In this document: positions 7,823 through 17,316 of the stretch, piece after piece
How positions within the stretch are numbered: the first letter of the stretch is position 1
Layout of the letters: the number at the start of each line of letters is the position of its first letter
NCBI GenBank assembly: GCA_964487505.1
Contig: CAZARD010000008.1
Location: forward strand, 10,238 to 74,237
Origin: JAFDVJ01 sp964487505
Lineage (GTDB): Bacteria > Acidobacteriota > Blastocatellia > Pyrinomonadales > Pyrinomonadaceae
Reading direction: 5' to 3'
Length of the DNA stretch: 64,000 bases
Made by a program: the position numbers and the translations under genes
The notes under the pieces: model-generated
Seen by the model: the letters and a program-made list of their open reading frames with translations, nothing else
Database searches by the model: none
What the model was told of the DNA's origin: nothing

Positions 7823-10800
7823 TCATTCGCTTCCTTCCGCGGCCAGAACCAACGGATGCCGGCCCCAGCGCTCGACGCCGAACCGGATCGCGACGACGAT
7901 CGTCTGGCCCGGCATCAGCGGATTTGCGGCCGTGACCGAATCGACAGCCAGCGTGCTGTTGATGCCTCCGCCGTTCGGTTGCAGCGCCGCCGCCGCGAGC
8001 GTGACGCCCCGAATCGAATCGCCTTCGTCCGGCGAACTCAGGAGCCGGAAATCGGGTCGGGACGAGTAACGGACCGAAAGCTGGCTTCCGGCGGTCGGAA
8101 AGTCCGCCGCGCGCAGTCGAAGCGCGATGATCGGCGATCCCGAATCGTTGCGCAGCGTGCGGTAAACCGTCAGTGTCCCGAGCTTTCCGTTCGGCACCGG
8201 AGCCGGATCGTAGGTTTCAAAACCGGGATCCGAGATCGACAGTTTCGCCGGCGACAGAACGCGAAGACTCTCCGAGCTTTCCGGGGCCGGAGCGCCGAGC
8301 ACGGCGGACACCTTCGACGTGTCGGCCGCTCCGAAAACGGTCGCGTGATTGTCGACCATCACGAAATCCGCTCGGTTGCTGTCGCTGTCGGTGAGGCCCG
8401 CCGCCGACAATTTTCGGACGAAGCTCATTTCGGAATTTTGCGGAACGATCGGCGACAGGGGCTTGCCTTCCGCCCAGCCGGTTTGGTCGAACCCGACCGC
8501 GTCGATGATGTTGGCCGAGACGAAAGATGCGGCGTCGGAGGTTTTCAGCAGCGCAAGCGTCGAATTGTCGGGAATATCGGCCGAATACGTCCGGTCGCCG
8601 ACGGCCGTCACCGTTCCACGGCCCGTAGGATAATCGATCAGCGAGAATCCGCCGTCCGGATCGTTGTTGGTCAGCAGATAATGGCCGCGCGCGCCGATCG
8701 TGATCAGGTTCGGGATCGTCACGATCGAGGACGGAACGCCGTTGGTCACCGCCGCGAGAGTCAGCCCTGCCGATCCGTCCGACGTTTGGACGGTCACGTC
8801 GAAATCGTTCGGGTTGAAAAGCTTGACGAATTCGTCGTGCGGGCCGAGCCGACCTCGCTGTCGAAACTCGCTGATCAGCAGATCGCCGTCCGAAAGGTCC
8901 TCATCGAGGATCTGAACCGTCGTCGAGCCCCGTCCCGGTTCAATGTCGGCGTTGTTCGTCGGATTCGTGATCGCGATCGAGAACGATTCGCGCGGTTCGA
9001 GCGCGGCGTCATTGACGATCGGGATCGTCACCGTCTTCTCGGTTTCCAACGCATTGAAGGTCACGACGCCGCTGATCGGCTGGAAATCCTGTCCCTGAGT
9101 TGCCGATCCGGCGATCGTCGACAGATCGACCGTCACCGGGTCGGTGGTCTGAATGTCGCCGAGCCGTTTGATCTTGACCGAAACCGCGCCGCCGTTCTCG
9201 GCCTTCGAATACGAGACATTCTCGAACCGGAGCGTGCCGCCCGAACCGCCGGTCGGACTGCCGACCGTTGCGACGAAGATAAGTTCGCGGTTGTTGGCAA
9301 GCGACGCGATGTTGAAGATCGCCGGGTTCATAGCATAACCGGCGCGCGTCGCCGAGACCGCGTGCGGTTCGCCCGGGACGGTATCGAGAAATCCGAACCT
9401 GCCGTCGGTTCCGGTCAGCACATTGCCTGAAACCTGTCCGCTGAGCGCGATCATCACGTTCGACAAAGGATTGCCCGTCGCGGCATCGATCACCTTTCCG
9501 CCGATCGAAAAATCGCCGAACTTGCCGACGAACGTGTCCTCGCCCCCACCGTGCGCGGGTTGAAACGCCTGCAGGGTTGTCGGGAAATCCGTCGCCGCAT
9601 CGAGCGTATAGCCTCCGAAGTAAATGTTACCGGCCTGGTCCGAAGCGACTTTCGTGACGTAGTCGTCGGCGCCGCCGCCGATCAGAGTCGAGTAGATCAG
9701 GCCCGAACCGTTTGCATTTAATTTCGTCACGAATCCGTCCCGCGCGCCGTTGTGCGTTGTGTCGAACGCACCGATGACCGTCGGGTAATCTGTCGCCGCG
9801 TCGAGTGTCGATCCTCCGATGATCGCGTTGCCCGACTGGTCGATGAGGATATCCCCGCCAAGATCCGAAGAGGTTCCGCCGATGTACGTCGAATAAACAA
9901 GCGCCGAGCCGGACGGATTAAGCTTGGTCACAACCACGTCCGCACTGCCGTTGTGTGTTGTATCAAAGGCTCCGGCGGTCGTCGGGAACCCGCCGCCGTT
10001 GATGACGCTGCCGGTAACGTACGAGTTCCCGGCAGAATCGACGGCGATCGAACGGAACGAATCTTCATCCGTGCCGCCGACGAGAGTCGAGTAGACAAGC
10101 GACGCCGATCCCGAAGCGGTGGTGTTCGCTTTTGCCACGAATCCATCGGCGACGCCGTTGAAAGTCGTGTCGAAAGCGCCCGCCGTCGTCGGAAAATCGG
10201 TCGACGAGGTGAATCCCGAAATGTACGCATTCGCACTTGGATCGAGATCGACCGCGTAACCCCAGTCGTTAAGCGTCGAACCAAGCAGCGTCGAGTACAG
10301 CAGATTCGCCCCGTTGGCGTCGAGTTTGATCAGGAAGGCGTCGTTGCCACCTCCCGGAGTCGAATCGAAGGCGCCTGCCGTCGTCGGAAACGCTCCCGCG
10401 GTACGGCCCACGGCGTATAAGTTGTTTGAAGAATCCAGCGCGAGGTCGTACGCTTCATCTGCGGATGAACTGCCAACAAACGTCGAGTAGATCAGCGCGT
10501 TGCCGCTCGAGTTGAGTTTCAGGGCGAAGACGTCGGTCCCGCCATTCGCGGCGGTGTCGTACGCACCCGGAGTAGTGGGGAACGCCGGCGACGACGTCGA
10601 GCCGGTGACATAAACGTTTCCCGCCGAATCGACTTCAATCCCACGCCCCTCGTCGGCGGACGAGCCTCCGATGAAAGTCGAAAAAACGAGTCCGCTGCCG
10701 GAAGTGTTGAACCGCGTAACGAAAACGTCGGGGTTTGAGTTGAATGTCGTGTCGAAGGTGCCCGCGGTGGTTGGGAAGAACGGCGATTCGGTGAAGCCCG

Positions 10801-11671
10801 TAGCAAATGTGTGACCGTTTTCGTCGATCGCCAGGCTGTTCATCCTCTCATTCTCGATTCCTCCAAGAAACGTCGAGAAAGCGAGATTTCCGAGAGTTAC
10901 CGTCGGGTCGATCGTCAGCGGCAACGAAGGGTCGTAGGCGCCGATTTGGAACCGGACGACGTTTCCTTCGTCCACGCGGAACGAACTTTCTACCTCATTC
11001 CGAAGCCCGTCGGCCACCTGGAACGTGACCGGACGCCCTTGGCGGATCGTTCCGGCTGGCGTTCCAATGAGCAGGTCTCCATTGCCATCCAATACTACCG
11101 AATCCGCGCCGTCGAAAACGAGCGCGATCTGCGACGGATCCGCGCGCGGGTCCGCCACGAAATCGTAACGGACGGAACCGTTTCCAAGCCCGTGCCAGAC
11201 GACGTCGATGCCGTTGTAAACGCCGCTCATTCTGACGCGCGAGAAAGTCGGAATGTCCGTGATGTTGTCCTCAGAGCCGCCTTTCAAGTAATTCGTGCTG
11301 TGCCCAGTACCGACCTCGCCTGAATATCCCGAATCCGGATTCGCGCCGTCAAACTTCATCCGAAGCGCAAAGCGGGTCCCATCGTCGCATTTTGCGGCCG
11401 TCGTGCCGCAATCCGGCCGCATCACATAGACGGCTTCTTTGGGCGTCAGAAAGATGTTCGCACCCGCGCCCCTCGCGAAGTAACGGACCGGTGACGGAAG
11501 CTGTCCGCGGTTTTCCTCGAATTCGAGATTGGTGGAATCCGATTCCGCAAGACCGGCGACGGCGACAGGAACCGCGGCTCTCGGGACGTTAGGGAACAAG
11601 GTCGGCAAAAGAGTAAAGACGACGAGCGCGGCAAGCGCCGTTTTTATTGCGTTAACGAATTTTCTGAACAT
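7823..11671 (-). CDS. large secreted SBBP beta-propeller/Calx-beta/lamin-tail protein
   Basis: The product has 1282 residues from ATG 11671, with SD GGGGAG eight bases upstream. A signal peptide (AALVVFTLLPTLFPNVPRAA) precedes a DUF7948-like domain (LEFEENRGQLPSPVRYFARG). Seven SBBP repeats of ~50-60 residues follow, each with a ST[FLY]xGG strand, DSAGNVYVTG and DFPTTAGAFD, which should build a beta-propeller. Then come a carboxypeptidase-regulatory-like domain (GGKVIDAATGNPLSNVMIAL), a Calx-beta domain (VTVDLSTIAGSATQGQDF, FSIAITNPTN) and a lamin-tail-like domain (DGDLLISEFRQRGR). This is a surface or secreted adhesive/scaffold type. It lies 111 bases downstream of a response-regulator gene on the same strand. 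Confidence 0.9.
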   Translation of the reverse strand: MFRKFVNAIKTALAALVVFTLLPTLFPNVPRAAVPVAVAGLAESDSTNLEFEENRGQLPSPVRYFARGAGANIFLTPKEAVYVMRPDCGTTAAKCDDGTRFALRMKFDGANPDSGYSGEVGTGHSTNYLKGGSEDNITDIPTFSRVRMSGVYNGIDVVWHGLGNGSVRYDFVADPRADPSQIALVFDGADSVVLDGNGDLLIGTPAGTIRQGRPVTFQVADGLRNEVESSFRVDEGNVVRFQIGAYDPSLPLTIDPTVTLGNLAFSTFLGGIENERMNSLAIDENGHTFATGFTESPFFPTTAGTFDTTFNSNPDVFVTRFNTSGSGLVFSTFIGGSSADEGRGIEVDSAGNVYVTGSTSSPAFPTTPGAYDTAANGGTDVFALKLNSSGNALIYSTFVGSSSADEAYDLALDSSNNLYAVGRTAGAFPTTAGAFDSTPGGGNDAFLIKLDANGANLLYSTLLGSTLNDWGYAVDLDPSANAYISGFTSSTDFPTTAGAFDTTFNGVADGFVAKANTTASGSASLVYSTLVGGTDEDSFRSIAVDSAGNSYVTGSVINGGGFPTTAGAFDTTHNGSADVVVTKLNPSGSALVYSTYIGGTSSDLGGDILIDQSGNAIIGGSTLDAATDYPTVIGAFDTTHNGARDGFVTKLNANGSGLIYSTLIGGGADDYVTKVASDQAGNIYFGGYTLDAATDFPTTLQAFQPAHGGGEDTFVGKFGDFSIGGKVIDAATGNPLSNVMIALSGQVSGNVLTGTDGRFGFLDTVPGEPHAVSATRAGYAMNPAIFNIASLANNRELIFVATVGSPTGGSGGTLRFENVSYSKAENGGAVSVKIKRLGDIQTTDPVTVDLSTIAGSATQGQDFQPISGVVTFNALETEKTVTIPIVNDAALEPRESFSIAITNPTNNADIEPGRGSTTVQILDEDLSDGDLLISEFRQRGRLGPHDEFVKLFNPNDFDVTVQTSDGSAGLTLAAVTNGVPSSIVTIPNLITIGARGHYLLTNNDPDGGFSLIDYPTGRGTVTAVGDRTYSADIPDNSTLALLKTSDAASFVSANIIDAVGFDQTGWAEGKPLSPIVPQNSEMSFVRKLSAAGLTDSDSNRADFVMVDNHATVFGAADTSKVSAVLGAPAPESSESLRVLSPAKLSISDPGFETYDPAPVPNGKLGTLTVYRTLRNDSGSPIIALRLRAADFPTAGSQLSVRYSSRPDFRLLSSPDEGDSIRGVTLAAAALQPNGGGINSTLAVDSVTAANPLMPGQTIVVAIRFGVERWGRHPLVLAAEGSE

Positions 11672-11680
11672 AAAACACTC

Positions 11681-11699
11681 CCCGATCAAATCGATCGGG
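11681..11699 (-). promoter_or_regulatory. hairpin covering the Shine-Dalgarno of the SBBP gene
   Basis: A perfect 7-bp inverted repeat (CCCGATC / GATCGGG, 5-base loop) ends within the ribosome binding site GGGGAG of the gene starting at 11671. In the transcript, the stem would pair part of the SD and could limit translation unless opened. Confidence 0.5.
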
Positions 11700-11722
11700 C
11701 TCAGAATACTCGACACGACAAC

Positions 11723-11750
11723 GGGTAGCGCCACCCACCTGGGTAGCGCC
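11723..11750 (-). promoter_or_regulatory. two 10-bp direct repeats upstream of the SBBP gene
   Basis: GGGTAGCGCC occurs at 11723-11732 and again at 11741-11750, 18 bases apart, between the response-regulator stop and the SBBP gene. Direct repeats at this spacing could be a regulator binding site; no -35/-10 pair is clear. Confidence 0.35.
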
Positions 11751-11782
11751 GGGAGGGTTTCAGCGGTGCTGATCGAAGGCGA

Positions 11783-12433
11783 TCAGATAAGCCGTCCCTG
11801 CAGCGCCTTTGCGACCGCTTCGGACTTCGAATGGACCTGGAGTTTTTCGTAGATGTGACGCATATGGAACTTGATCGTGTTGTAACTGACGCCAAGTTCT
11901 TGAGCCGCAGTGGTGTAATTGTGGCCCTCGACCAGGAGTTTCAGCAGCCGGGTTTCGTGGGGTGTCAGATCGTAATCGACCTTCTCGGGCGGCCGGACCT
12001 CGCGGAAAAGCCGGATCACGCGCGCCGCGACCTCGGGCGACATCGGCGCTCCGCCCGAAACGGCCTCGCGGATGTTCTCGATTATCTTCGCCGGTGAGGT
12101 CCGCTTAAGCAGATAACCGCTGGCTCCGGCGCAAAGCGCATCGAAGATCCGTTCGTCGTCGTCGTAGACGGTCAGCATCAGAACCGTCAGGTCCGGAAAT
12201 TCGTCCTTCAGGATGCGGACGCCTTCGATCCCGCTCATCCCGGGCAGACCGATGTCCGACAACAGCACGTCGGGAACATTCCCCTTGATTCGCGCGAGCG
12301 CTTCCTCCATCGACCGGTAGCCGCCCGAGCACGTGAAGCCGTCCGTGAAATTGATGAGCGTCACGAGGCCCTCGCGGATATTTCGCATATCCTCGACGAT
12401 CGCGGTCCGAATTGTCTTTTTTCCGATCTCCAT
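11783..12433 (-). CDS. NarL/FixJ-type response regulator
   Basis: The protein has 216 residues. The receiver domain shows the acidic pocket Glu14/Asp15, the phosphoacceptor Asp60 in LLSDIGLPGM, Thr88 and Lys110 (YLLKR). The C-terminal LuxR-type helix-turn-helix (LTPHETRLLKLLVEGHNYTT, then VSYNTIKFHMRHIYEKL) binds DNA. It begins 14 bases after the stop of the histidine kinase, so the two are almost certainly co-transcribed and a cognate pair. A likely target is the secreted SBBP gene just downstream, or the promoter at 15701-15729. Confidence 0.95.
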   Translation of the reverse strand: MEIGKKTIRTAIVEDMRNIREGLVTLINFTDGFTCSGGYRSMEEALARIKGNVPDVLLSDIGLPGMSGIEGVRILKDEFPDLTVLMLTVYDDDERIFDALCAGASGYLLKRTSPAKIIENIREAVSGGAPMSPEVAARVIRLFREVRPPEKVDYDLTPHETRLLKLLVEGHNYTTAAQELGVSYNTIKFHMRHIYEKLQVHSKSEAVAKALQGRLI

Positions 12434-12447
12434 TGCCCGATTCCAGA

Positions 12448-15400
12448 TTAGACCTCGGCCGAGACCGATTCGCCACCCGTTCGGGTGGCCGGTTCGATCG
12501 GGATCGTGAAGTCGATGCGCGTGCCTTCCGCGGAGAAGGCCAGCTCAAATTTGCCGTTCATCTCACGGGCGCGCTTGCGCATGCTCGGAATTCCGTTTCC
12601 GCCTTCGTCAACGGCCGCGACCTGTTCGCCGTTCCGACTCGATCCGCACCCGTCGTCATTGATCGTGACCCGCAACTCGTCGCCTTCGACACCGACCGTG
12701 ACGTCGACGCGCCGCGCTCCCGAATGCCTGACGATGTTGTTGATCGCTTCCTTGAAGATCAGAAAGACCTCGCGCCGAATGTTCGAATTGACGATCAAAG
12801 AGTCGTCCGAGTGCGATGCGTGGAATTGCAGGACGATGTTGCGCGCGGTCAGGAGATCGGAGGCAAAACGGCGCATTCGCTGCGTCAGGTCCGAAAAATG
12901 GTCCTTGGTCGGATTTATCGACCAGACGATGTCGCTCATCGTTCCGACAAGTTCATTCGAAACGCTTGTGATTAGCCTCAACGGTTCGGAATCGCCGTTC
13001 TTCGATTGGGCCTGTGCGACCTCGGACAGGATCGCGATCTGCGTCAGCGACGCGCCGATGTCGTCGTGAAGATCGGTTGCGATCCGCGAACGCACTTGTT
13101 CGAGTTCCGCGAGCCGCTCTTCGCGCGAACGCAACAACTTCAGTTCCGCGTTCCGTGCCTCGCCGAGCGCTGAATTCAGCTCTCTCAGGCGCGCCAATCG
13201 ATACCGGTAGATCCCGATCAGGACGAGCGCGACGGCGATCAGGATGAGCGTGACGAACCACCAGCGAGCCCAGATCGGCGGCAGTATCCGGAACGAGACG
13301 ACGGCCGGGTTCTCGCTCGCGACGCCGTCGGAATTGACCACCCGAACGATGAATCGGTAGGAGCCGGGCGAAAGGTTTGCAAATGTCACGGACCTCTGTT
13401 CCGAAGGCTCGCTCCAGTCCGCGTCGGCTCCTTCGAGTTTGTACTGATAGCGAAGTATCTCGCCGGCGCGGAAGTCAAGGCCAAAAAAGTCGATCTGCAG
13501 ATTGTTTTCGATATGCGACAGATCGCCGCGTTCGATGATCTGGGATCCGAGGCTCGAGATCGGCTGTTCGACGCCGGCTATCCGAAGACTTCCGACGAAC
13601 GCGGCGGATGCCGTCCGCTCATCGTTCGGCTGCGGAACAAGCTTCGAAACGCCGGAGTAGGTTGCGAACCAAACATTTCCGTCGCGGTCGCGATGCGAAT
13701 CGACGACGAAATCTGCCGCCAATCCGTCGTTCACCGAATAGTGTTTGATTTGCAGCGTGTCCGGCGAAAGACAGTCGACGCCGCTCGCGGTTCCCAGATA
13801 GATCTTGCCGAAATTGTCCTCGGTGATCGTTCGGATGTTGTTGCTTGAGAGGCCTTGGCGCGTGGTCATCACGTTGAAAACAGGCTCCTTCGCGCTCGGG
13901 TCGTCGATTCTGATCACACCGCTGACCGTCGACCCGACCCAAAGCCGGCCCTTTTGGTCGACCAACAGGTCAGAAAGAAGCGCCTCGGGAATCTTCTCGC
14001 CGGGCCGGAAGAACTCAAAACGCTCGCCGTCGAAGCGCGCGAGGCCGCCTTCGTAGAAGGTCATCCAGATGTTTCCGAACTTGTCTTCCGCAAATGCCGA
14101 CGGAGATCGGCGCGGCGGCAGTCCTTCCGTTTCGGTAAAACTCACGAATCGATCCGCGCCCTTCTTGAGTCTCGCGACGCCGTGACCGAGATTGTTGAAG
14201 CCGCGCGTCGAAACCCAGATATCGCCGGCCGAGTCTTCCCAGATCTGGAACATTCCGTCCGACTTCAGGCCGTCCTTCGAGTTGTAGGTCCTCGTCGGCT
14301 TGCGCCCTTCGAGGTCCGAGAATTCGCGTATGCCGGAGAAGCGGTACAGGTTCCCGGTCGATAGAAACCAGAAGTCACCGGTTGAATCGACGAATACGAA
14401 CCGCGATGTCCAGATGTGCGAGATGCCTTCGGGCAGGTTCGGGCGCACGGTCTCGAGCCGGTTTCCGGTGAGCCGGGAGATCCGGTCATCGGCATTGGCG
14501 AAATAAAGCGCGCGTTCCGGGCCTTCGCTGATCGCGCTGAACCTCGATGAGGCGGCGCCGTCCAGCTTGTCGAACGTGACCATTCCGTGTCTGTCGAGGC
14601 GGCTCAGCACCGAGTTCCCGCCGATCCATAGATTTCCGGCGGCATCCTCTTCCATGCGCGACATCGTTTCCGGCAGGCCCTGTTCGGACGTGCTCGCGAC
14701 GAGGCGATTGTTCGAAACCTGAAAAAGGTGATCGCCCGCGGTTATCCACATCACGCCGTCCGAGGTTTGGAACAAGCGTCTGACGGAAGAGGTTTCCTTC
14801 GTGGCCATCTTCAGCAGAATCGTCTCGCCTCCGATCTTTGGCATCGGAACATCGTCGCCGGCCTTCAGTTCGACGGTCGAAGTCGGCTTCAGCGGCACGA
14901 TTCTTATCGGCTCGGCCTGGTTCAACGTTTCGACCGGTTCGGGCTTGACCACGAAGATCTCGTCAAGGAAGGCGATCCAGATCCGACCGGACCGGTCGTC
15001 CTGCATAGCGACCGATCCGTTTCCGCCGTAAACCGGCTGGTCAAAAGTGTAGACGACCATCCGTCCATCGGGGAGTCTGCGGGCAATTCCCCAGCTCGTG
15101 AACAGCCAAAGGCAGCCGTCGGACGTCTCGAGGATCCGAAACGTGTTGAATGTCGTATCCGGCTTTTGCGGAATTCCCCAATCGACGACAACGAACTCAC
15201 GCTTTCCCTCGTGGTCCGAAAGACGCATCAGCGATCCCGATGTCAGCCACAGGTCTCCGCGGCTGTCCTCTAGAAATCCGCCTCGGGCCCCGGTCACGAA
15301 CTCGGCATTCACGCTTGTCGCGGTTTTACCCTCCACCAGGTTTTCGGTCGGATTGAAACGATAGGTTCCGCCCGTGGTCGAGATCCAGTAATCGCCATTT

Positions 15401-15681
15401 CGGGTTTCATAGATCGTCTCGATACCCGGCGACGTTCCGGCTTCTCCGATCTGGTAGTTGACGAATTTCGAGCCATCGAAACGAGAGAGCCCGTCACGCG
15501 TGCAGAACCACATAAAGCCCCGCGAGTCGCGATAGATCATATCGACGAACCCGCTCCCGAGGCCGTCGGCGGACGTGAACATCCTGACCGGCAGCCTTTC
15601 CGGCCTCGCTGACACGAAACCGAAGGCGATGAGGATCAGCGCCAGTAGTATTCTTTGTCGGTGTTGTTGTTTCGCGGACAT
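12448..15681 (-). CDS. two-component propeller sensor histidine kinase
   Basis: The start at 15681 gives 1077 residues and a signal anchor (RILLALILIAFGFVSA). The periplasmic sensor has about a dozen Reg_prop units (e.g. DSRGFMWFCTRDGLSRFDG, DRSGRIWIAF, DQKGRLWVGS) forming two beta-propellers, then a Y_Y_Y domain (~735-800). One membrane helix (about 808-824) is followed by a coiled segment and a HisKA_3 dimerisation helix with the phosphorylated His872 (DLHDDIGASLTQ). An HATPase_c domain ends it (NDDGCGS). This architecture senses carbohydrates in Bacteroidetes hybrids; here the regulator is a separate gene directly downstream. Confidence 0.95.
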   Translation of the reverse strand: MSAKQQHRQRILLALILIAFGFVSARPERLPVRMFTSADGLGSGFVDMIYRDSRGFMWFCTRDGLSRFDGSKFVNYQIGEAGTSPGIETIYETRNGDYWISTTGGTYRFNPTENLVEGKTATSVNAEFVTGARGGFLEDSRGDLWLTSGSLMRLSDHEGKREFVVVDWGIPQKPDTTFNTFRILETSDGCLWLFTSWGIARRLPDGRMVVYTFDQPVYGGNGSVAMQDDRSGRIWIAFLDEIFVVKPEPVETLNQAEPIRIVPLKPTSTVELKAGDDVPMPKIGGETILLKMATKETSSVRRLFQTSDGVMWITAGDHLFQVSNNRLVASTSEQGLPETMSRMEEDAAGNLWIGGNSVLSRLDRHGMVTFDKLDGAASSRFSAISEGPERALYFANADDRISRLTGNRLETVRPNLPEGISHIWTSRFVFVDSTGDFWFLSTGNLYRFSGIREFSDLEGRKPTRTYNSKDGLKSDGMFQIWEDSAGDIWVSTRGFNNLGHGVARLKKGADRFVSFTETEGLPPRRSPSAFAEDKFGNIWMTFYEGGLARFDGERFEFFRPGEKIPEALLSDLLVDQKGRLWVGSTVSGVIRIDDPSAKEPVFNVMTTRQGLSSNNIRTITEDNFGKIYLGTASGVDCLSPDTLQIKHYSVNDGLAADFVVDSHRDRDGNVWFATYSGVSKLVPQPNDERTASAAFVGSLRIAGVEQPISSLGSQIIERGDLSHIENNLQIDFFGLDFRAGEILRYQYKLEGADADWSEPSEQRSVTFANLSPGSYRFIVRVVNSDGVASENPAVVSFRILPPIWARWWFVTLILIAVALVLIGIYRYRLARLRELNSALGEARNAELKLLRSREERLAELEQVRSRIATDLHDDIGASLTQIAILSEVAQAQSKNGDSEPLRLITSVSNELVGTMSDIVWSINPTKDHFSDLTQRMRRFASDLLTARNIVLQFHASHSDDSLIVNSNIRREVFLIFKEAINNIVRHSGARRVDVTVGVEGDELRVTINDDGCGSSRNGEQVAAVDEGGNGIPSMRKRAREMNGKFELAFSAEGTRIDFTIPIEPATRTGGESVSAEV

Positions 15682-15700
15682 CGGGCAGAAAACTGCTTCA

Positions 15701-15751
15701 TTATTATGCCAAACGCGAAAAATTGGCAATCCGGACCGGAATCTGTTAAGT
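15701..15751. promoter_or_regulatory. divergent promoters sharing a -35 palindrome
   Basis: On the minus strand TTGCCA (15729-15724) and TAATAA (15706-15701) are 17 bases apart, an excellent sigma-70 promoter for the histidine-kinase gene. On the plus strand TTGGCA (15723-15728) overlaps the same palindrome, with a weak -10 (TTAAGT 15746-15751) for the phosphatase gene. The two promoters would compete for polymerase. Confidence 0.5.
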
Positions 15752-15760
15752 TTCGCAAAA

Positions 15761-16228
15761 ATGCAGAAGAATGAACATCTCCCGAACTTTTTCAAGATCA
15801 GCGACGGGCTCTATCGCGGCGGCGAACCGACGCCGGAGGGCATCCGACGCCTCGCCGAGATCGGGATAAGAACGATCGTCAACCTCCGCGACACCCAGAG
15901 CGCGGTGCGGCGCGAGGAGGGCATCGCGCGAACGCACGGGCTGCGGTTCGTGAACCTGCGCCTCAGCAACTGGTTCGCGGCGACCGACGACGAGATCCAC
16001 CGGATCGTCGATTTTCTGCGCGATCCCGAAAATCAACCGGTGTTCGTCCATTGCAAGCGCGGGGCCGACCGAACCGGGACCGTTATCGCGATCTACCGGA
16101 TGCTCGTCGACGGCTGGTCGGACCGGGAAGCGAACCGCGAAGCGAAGCGGCACGGGATCGGCTGGTGGCAGGTATGGATGCGCGATCATATCAAGTCGTA
16201 CTATCGGCGGAATATATTGAAAAATTAG
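15761..16228 (+). CDS. cytosolic dual-specificity/tyrosine phosphatase-like protein
   Basis: The protein has 155 residues from ATG 15761. It is a paralogue of the secreted phosphatase at 6674-7231: it shares LYRGGEPTPEG, GIRTIVNLRD, LRLSNWF, the DPENQPVFVHCKRGADRTGT core and the tail GIGWWQVWMRDH. The catalytic Cys98 and Arg104 of CX5R are present. There is no signal peptide, so it acts in the cytosol. It starts 80 bases from the divergent histidine-kinase gene. Substrate is unknown; its neighbour PPK2 makes phosphate metabolism a reasonable context, but this is inference. Confidence 0.88.
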   Translation: MQKNEHLPNFFKISDGLYRGGEPTPEGIRRLAEIGIRTIVNLRDTQSAVRREEGIARTHGLRFVNLRLSNWFAATDDEIHRIVDFLRDPENQPVFVHCKRGADRTGTVIAIYRMLVDGWSDREANREAKRHGIGWWQVWMRDHIKSYYRRNILKN

Positions 16229-16372
16229 AAAAGCTTAATCGGAGCCGAATGCGATTTCATAATGATCGGGCGGCAAACGCACCAAAGAAATCTCTTTGTC
16301 GTATTACAATCACGAAATTGCCGTTTTTTCGCGGTTGGAATGCAACCTATGGAAGGAGAAAAGGAGATCAAC

Positions 16373-17287
16373 GTGTCTGAGAATGCAAAGGAATTCACGC
16401 TTCCGGCGGATGGAAGCGGTTACGGGGACGATGAACGTTCGTCTATCCTGACGCTGGAAGATCTTCTCGGCGTCCGTTCGCAAAAGGGCTTTCTCGCAAA
16501 GCTGAACGAAAAGGACATCGATACCAGAAAGATCGCGGGCCTGCTCAAATATGAGGAGGACCTTGAGAAACTTCAGATCGAACTCGTCAAGTTCCAGCGC
16601 TGGGTACAGGAGAAGAAGAAGCGGATCGCGATCATTTTCGAAGGGCGCGACGCGGCCGGCAAAGGCGGAACGATCCGCCGGTTCATGGAGCACCTGAACC
16701 CGCGGGCGATGCGCACGGTCGCGCTGCCGAAACCGTCCGAGGAAGAAACCGGACAATGGTACTTTCAGCGGTACGTCAAACAGTTGCCGAATCCTGGCGA
16801 GATAGTTTTTTTCGACCGCTCGTGGTACAACCGCGCGGTCGTCGAGCCGGTGATGAGCTTTTGCACGAACGAGCAATATGACCAGTTCATCCGTCAGGTT
16901 CCCGAATTCGAGCATATGCTTTACGAGGACGGGATAACCGTCATCAAGTTCTGGTTCTCGATCTCGAAGGACGAACAGCAGCGGCGGTTCGATTCGCGTA
17001 AGATCAATCCCTTGAAGCAATGGAAACTGAGCCCGATCGACGCCCGGGCGCAGGAAATGTGGGACAAGTACACGCATTTCAAGGAACTGATGTTCAGCAA
17101 GACCCACACGTCGTTCAGCCCTTGGGTCATCGTCAAAGCGAACAACAAGCGCAAGGCGCGGCTCGAGAGCATGAGGTACGTGCTTTCGATGTGCGAATAC
17201 GACGGGAAGCACGATACGGGCATCACGCTGGTCCCGGATCCGAACATCATCATGAGATTTCACCGGTCGGCGATCAATCTTGATTAG
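16373..17287 (+). CDS. ppk2: polyphosphate kinase 2 family protein
   Basis: This is a 304-residue PPK2-fold kinase that moves phosphate between polyphosphate and nucleotides. The Walker A loop GRDAAGKGGT (91-100), the lid region with LPKPSEEETGQWYFQRY and the Walker B FFDRSWYNR (146-154) are all intact. Single-domain length and motifs suggest class I, which can phosphorylate NDPs or ADP. GTG 16373 is chosen because AAGGAG lies seven bases before it; ATGs at 16340 and 16350 in the same frame are alternatives. The family often works in stress and phosphate storage. Confidence 0.92.
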   Translation: MSENAKEFTLPADGSGYGDDERSSILTLEDLLGVRSQKGFLAKLNEKDIDTRKIAGLLKYEEDLEKLQIELVKFQRWVQEKKKRIAIIFEGRDAAGKGGTIRRFMEHLNPRAMRTVALPKPSEEETGQWYFQRYVKQLPNPGEIVFFDRSWYNRAVVEPVMSFCTNEQYDQFIRQVPEFEHMLYEDGITVIKFWFSISKDEQQRRFDSRKINPLKQWKLSPIDARAQEMWDKYTHFKELMFSKTHTSFSPWVIVKANNKRKARLESMRYVLSMCEYDGKHDTGITLVPDPNIIMRFHRSAINLD

Positions 17288-17294
17288 AAGAAGC

Positions 17295-17315
17295 AATTGA
17301 GAATTGAGAATTGAT
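17295..17315. repeat. heptamer array AATTGAG x3 before a start codon
   Basis: AATTGAG, AATTGAG and AATTGAT end one base before ATG 17317. The array occupies exactly where the ribosome binding site of the DinB-like gene should be, and no purine-rich SD other than TTGAGAA is visible. Confidence 0.6.
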
Positions 17316-17316
17316 A

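Noticed and set aside
7856..9430. 524-codon plus-strand frame inside the SBBP gene
   Set aside because: Antisense shadow of a repetitive, GC-rich gene; Arg-rich and without a ribosome binding site.
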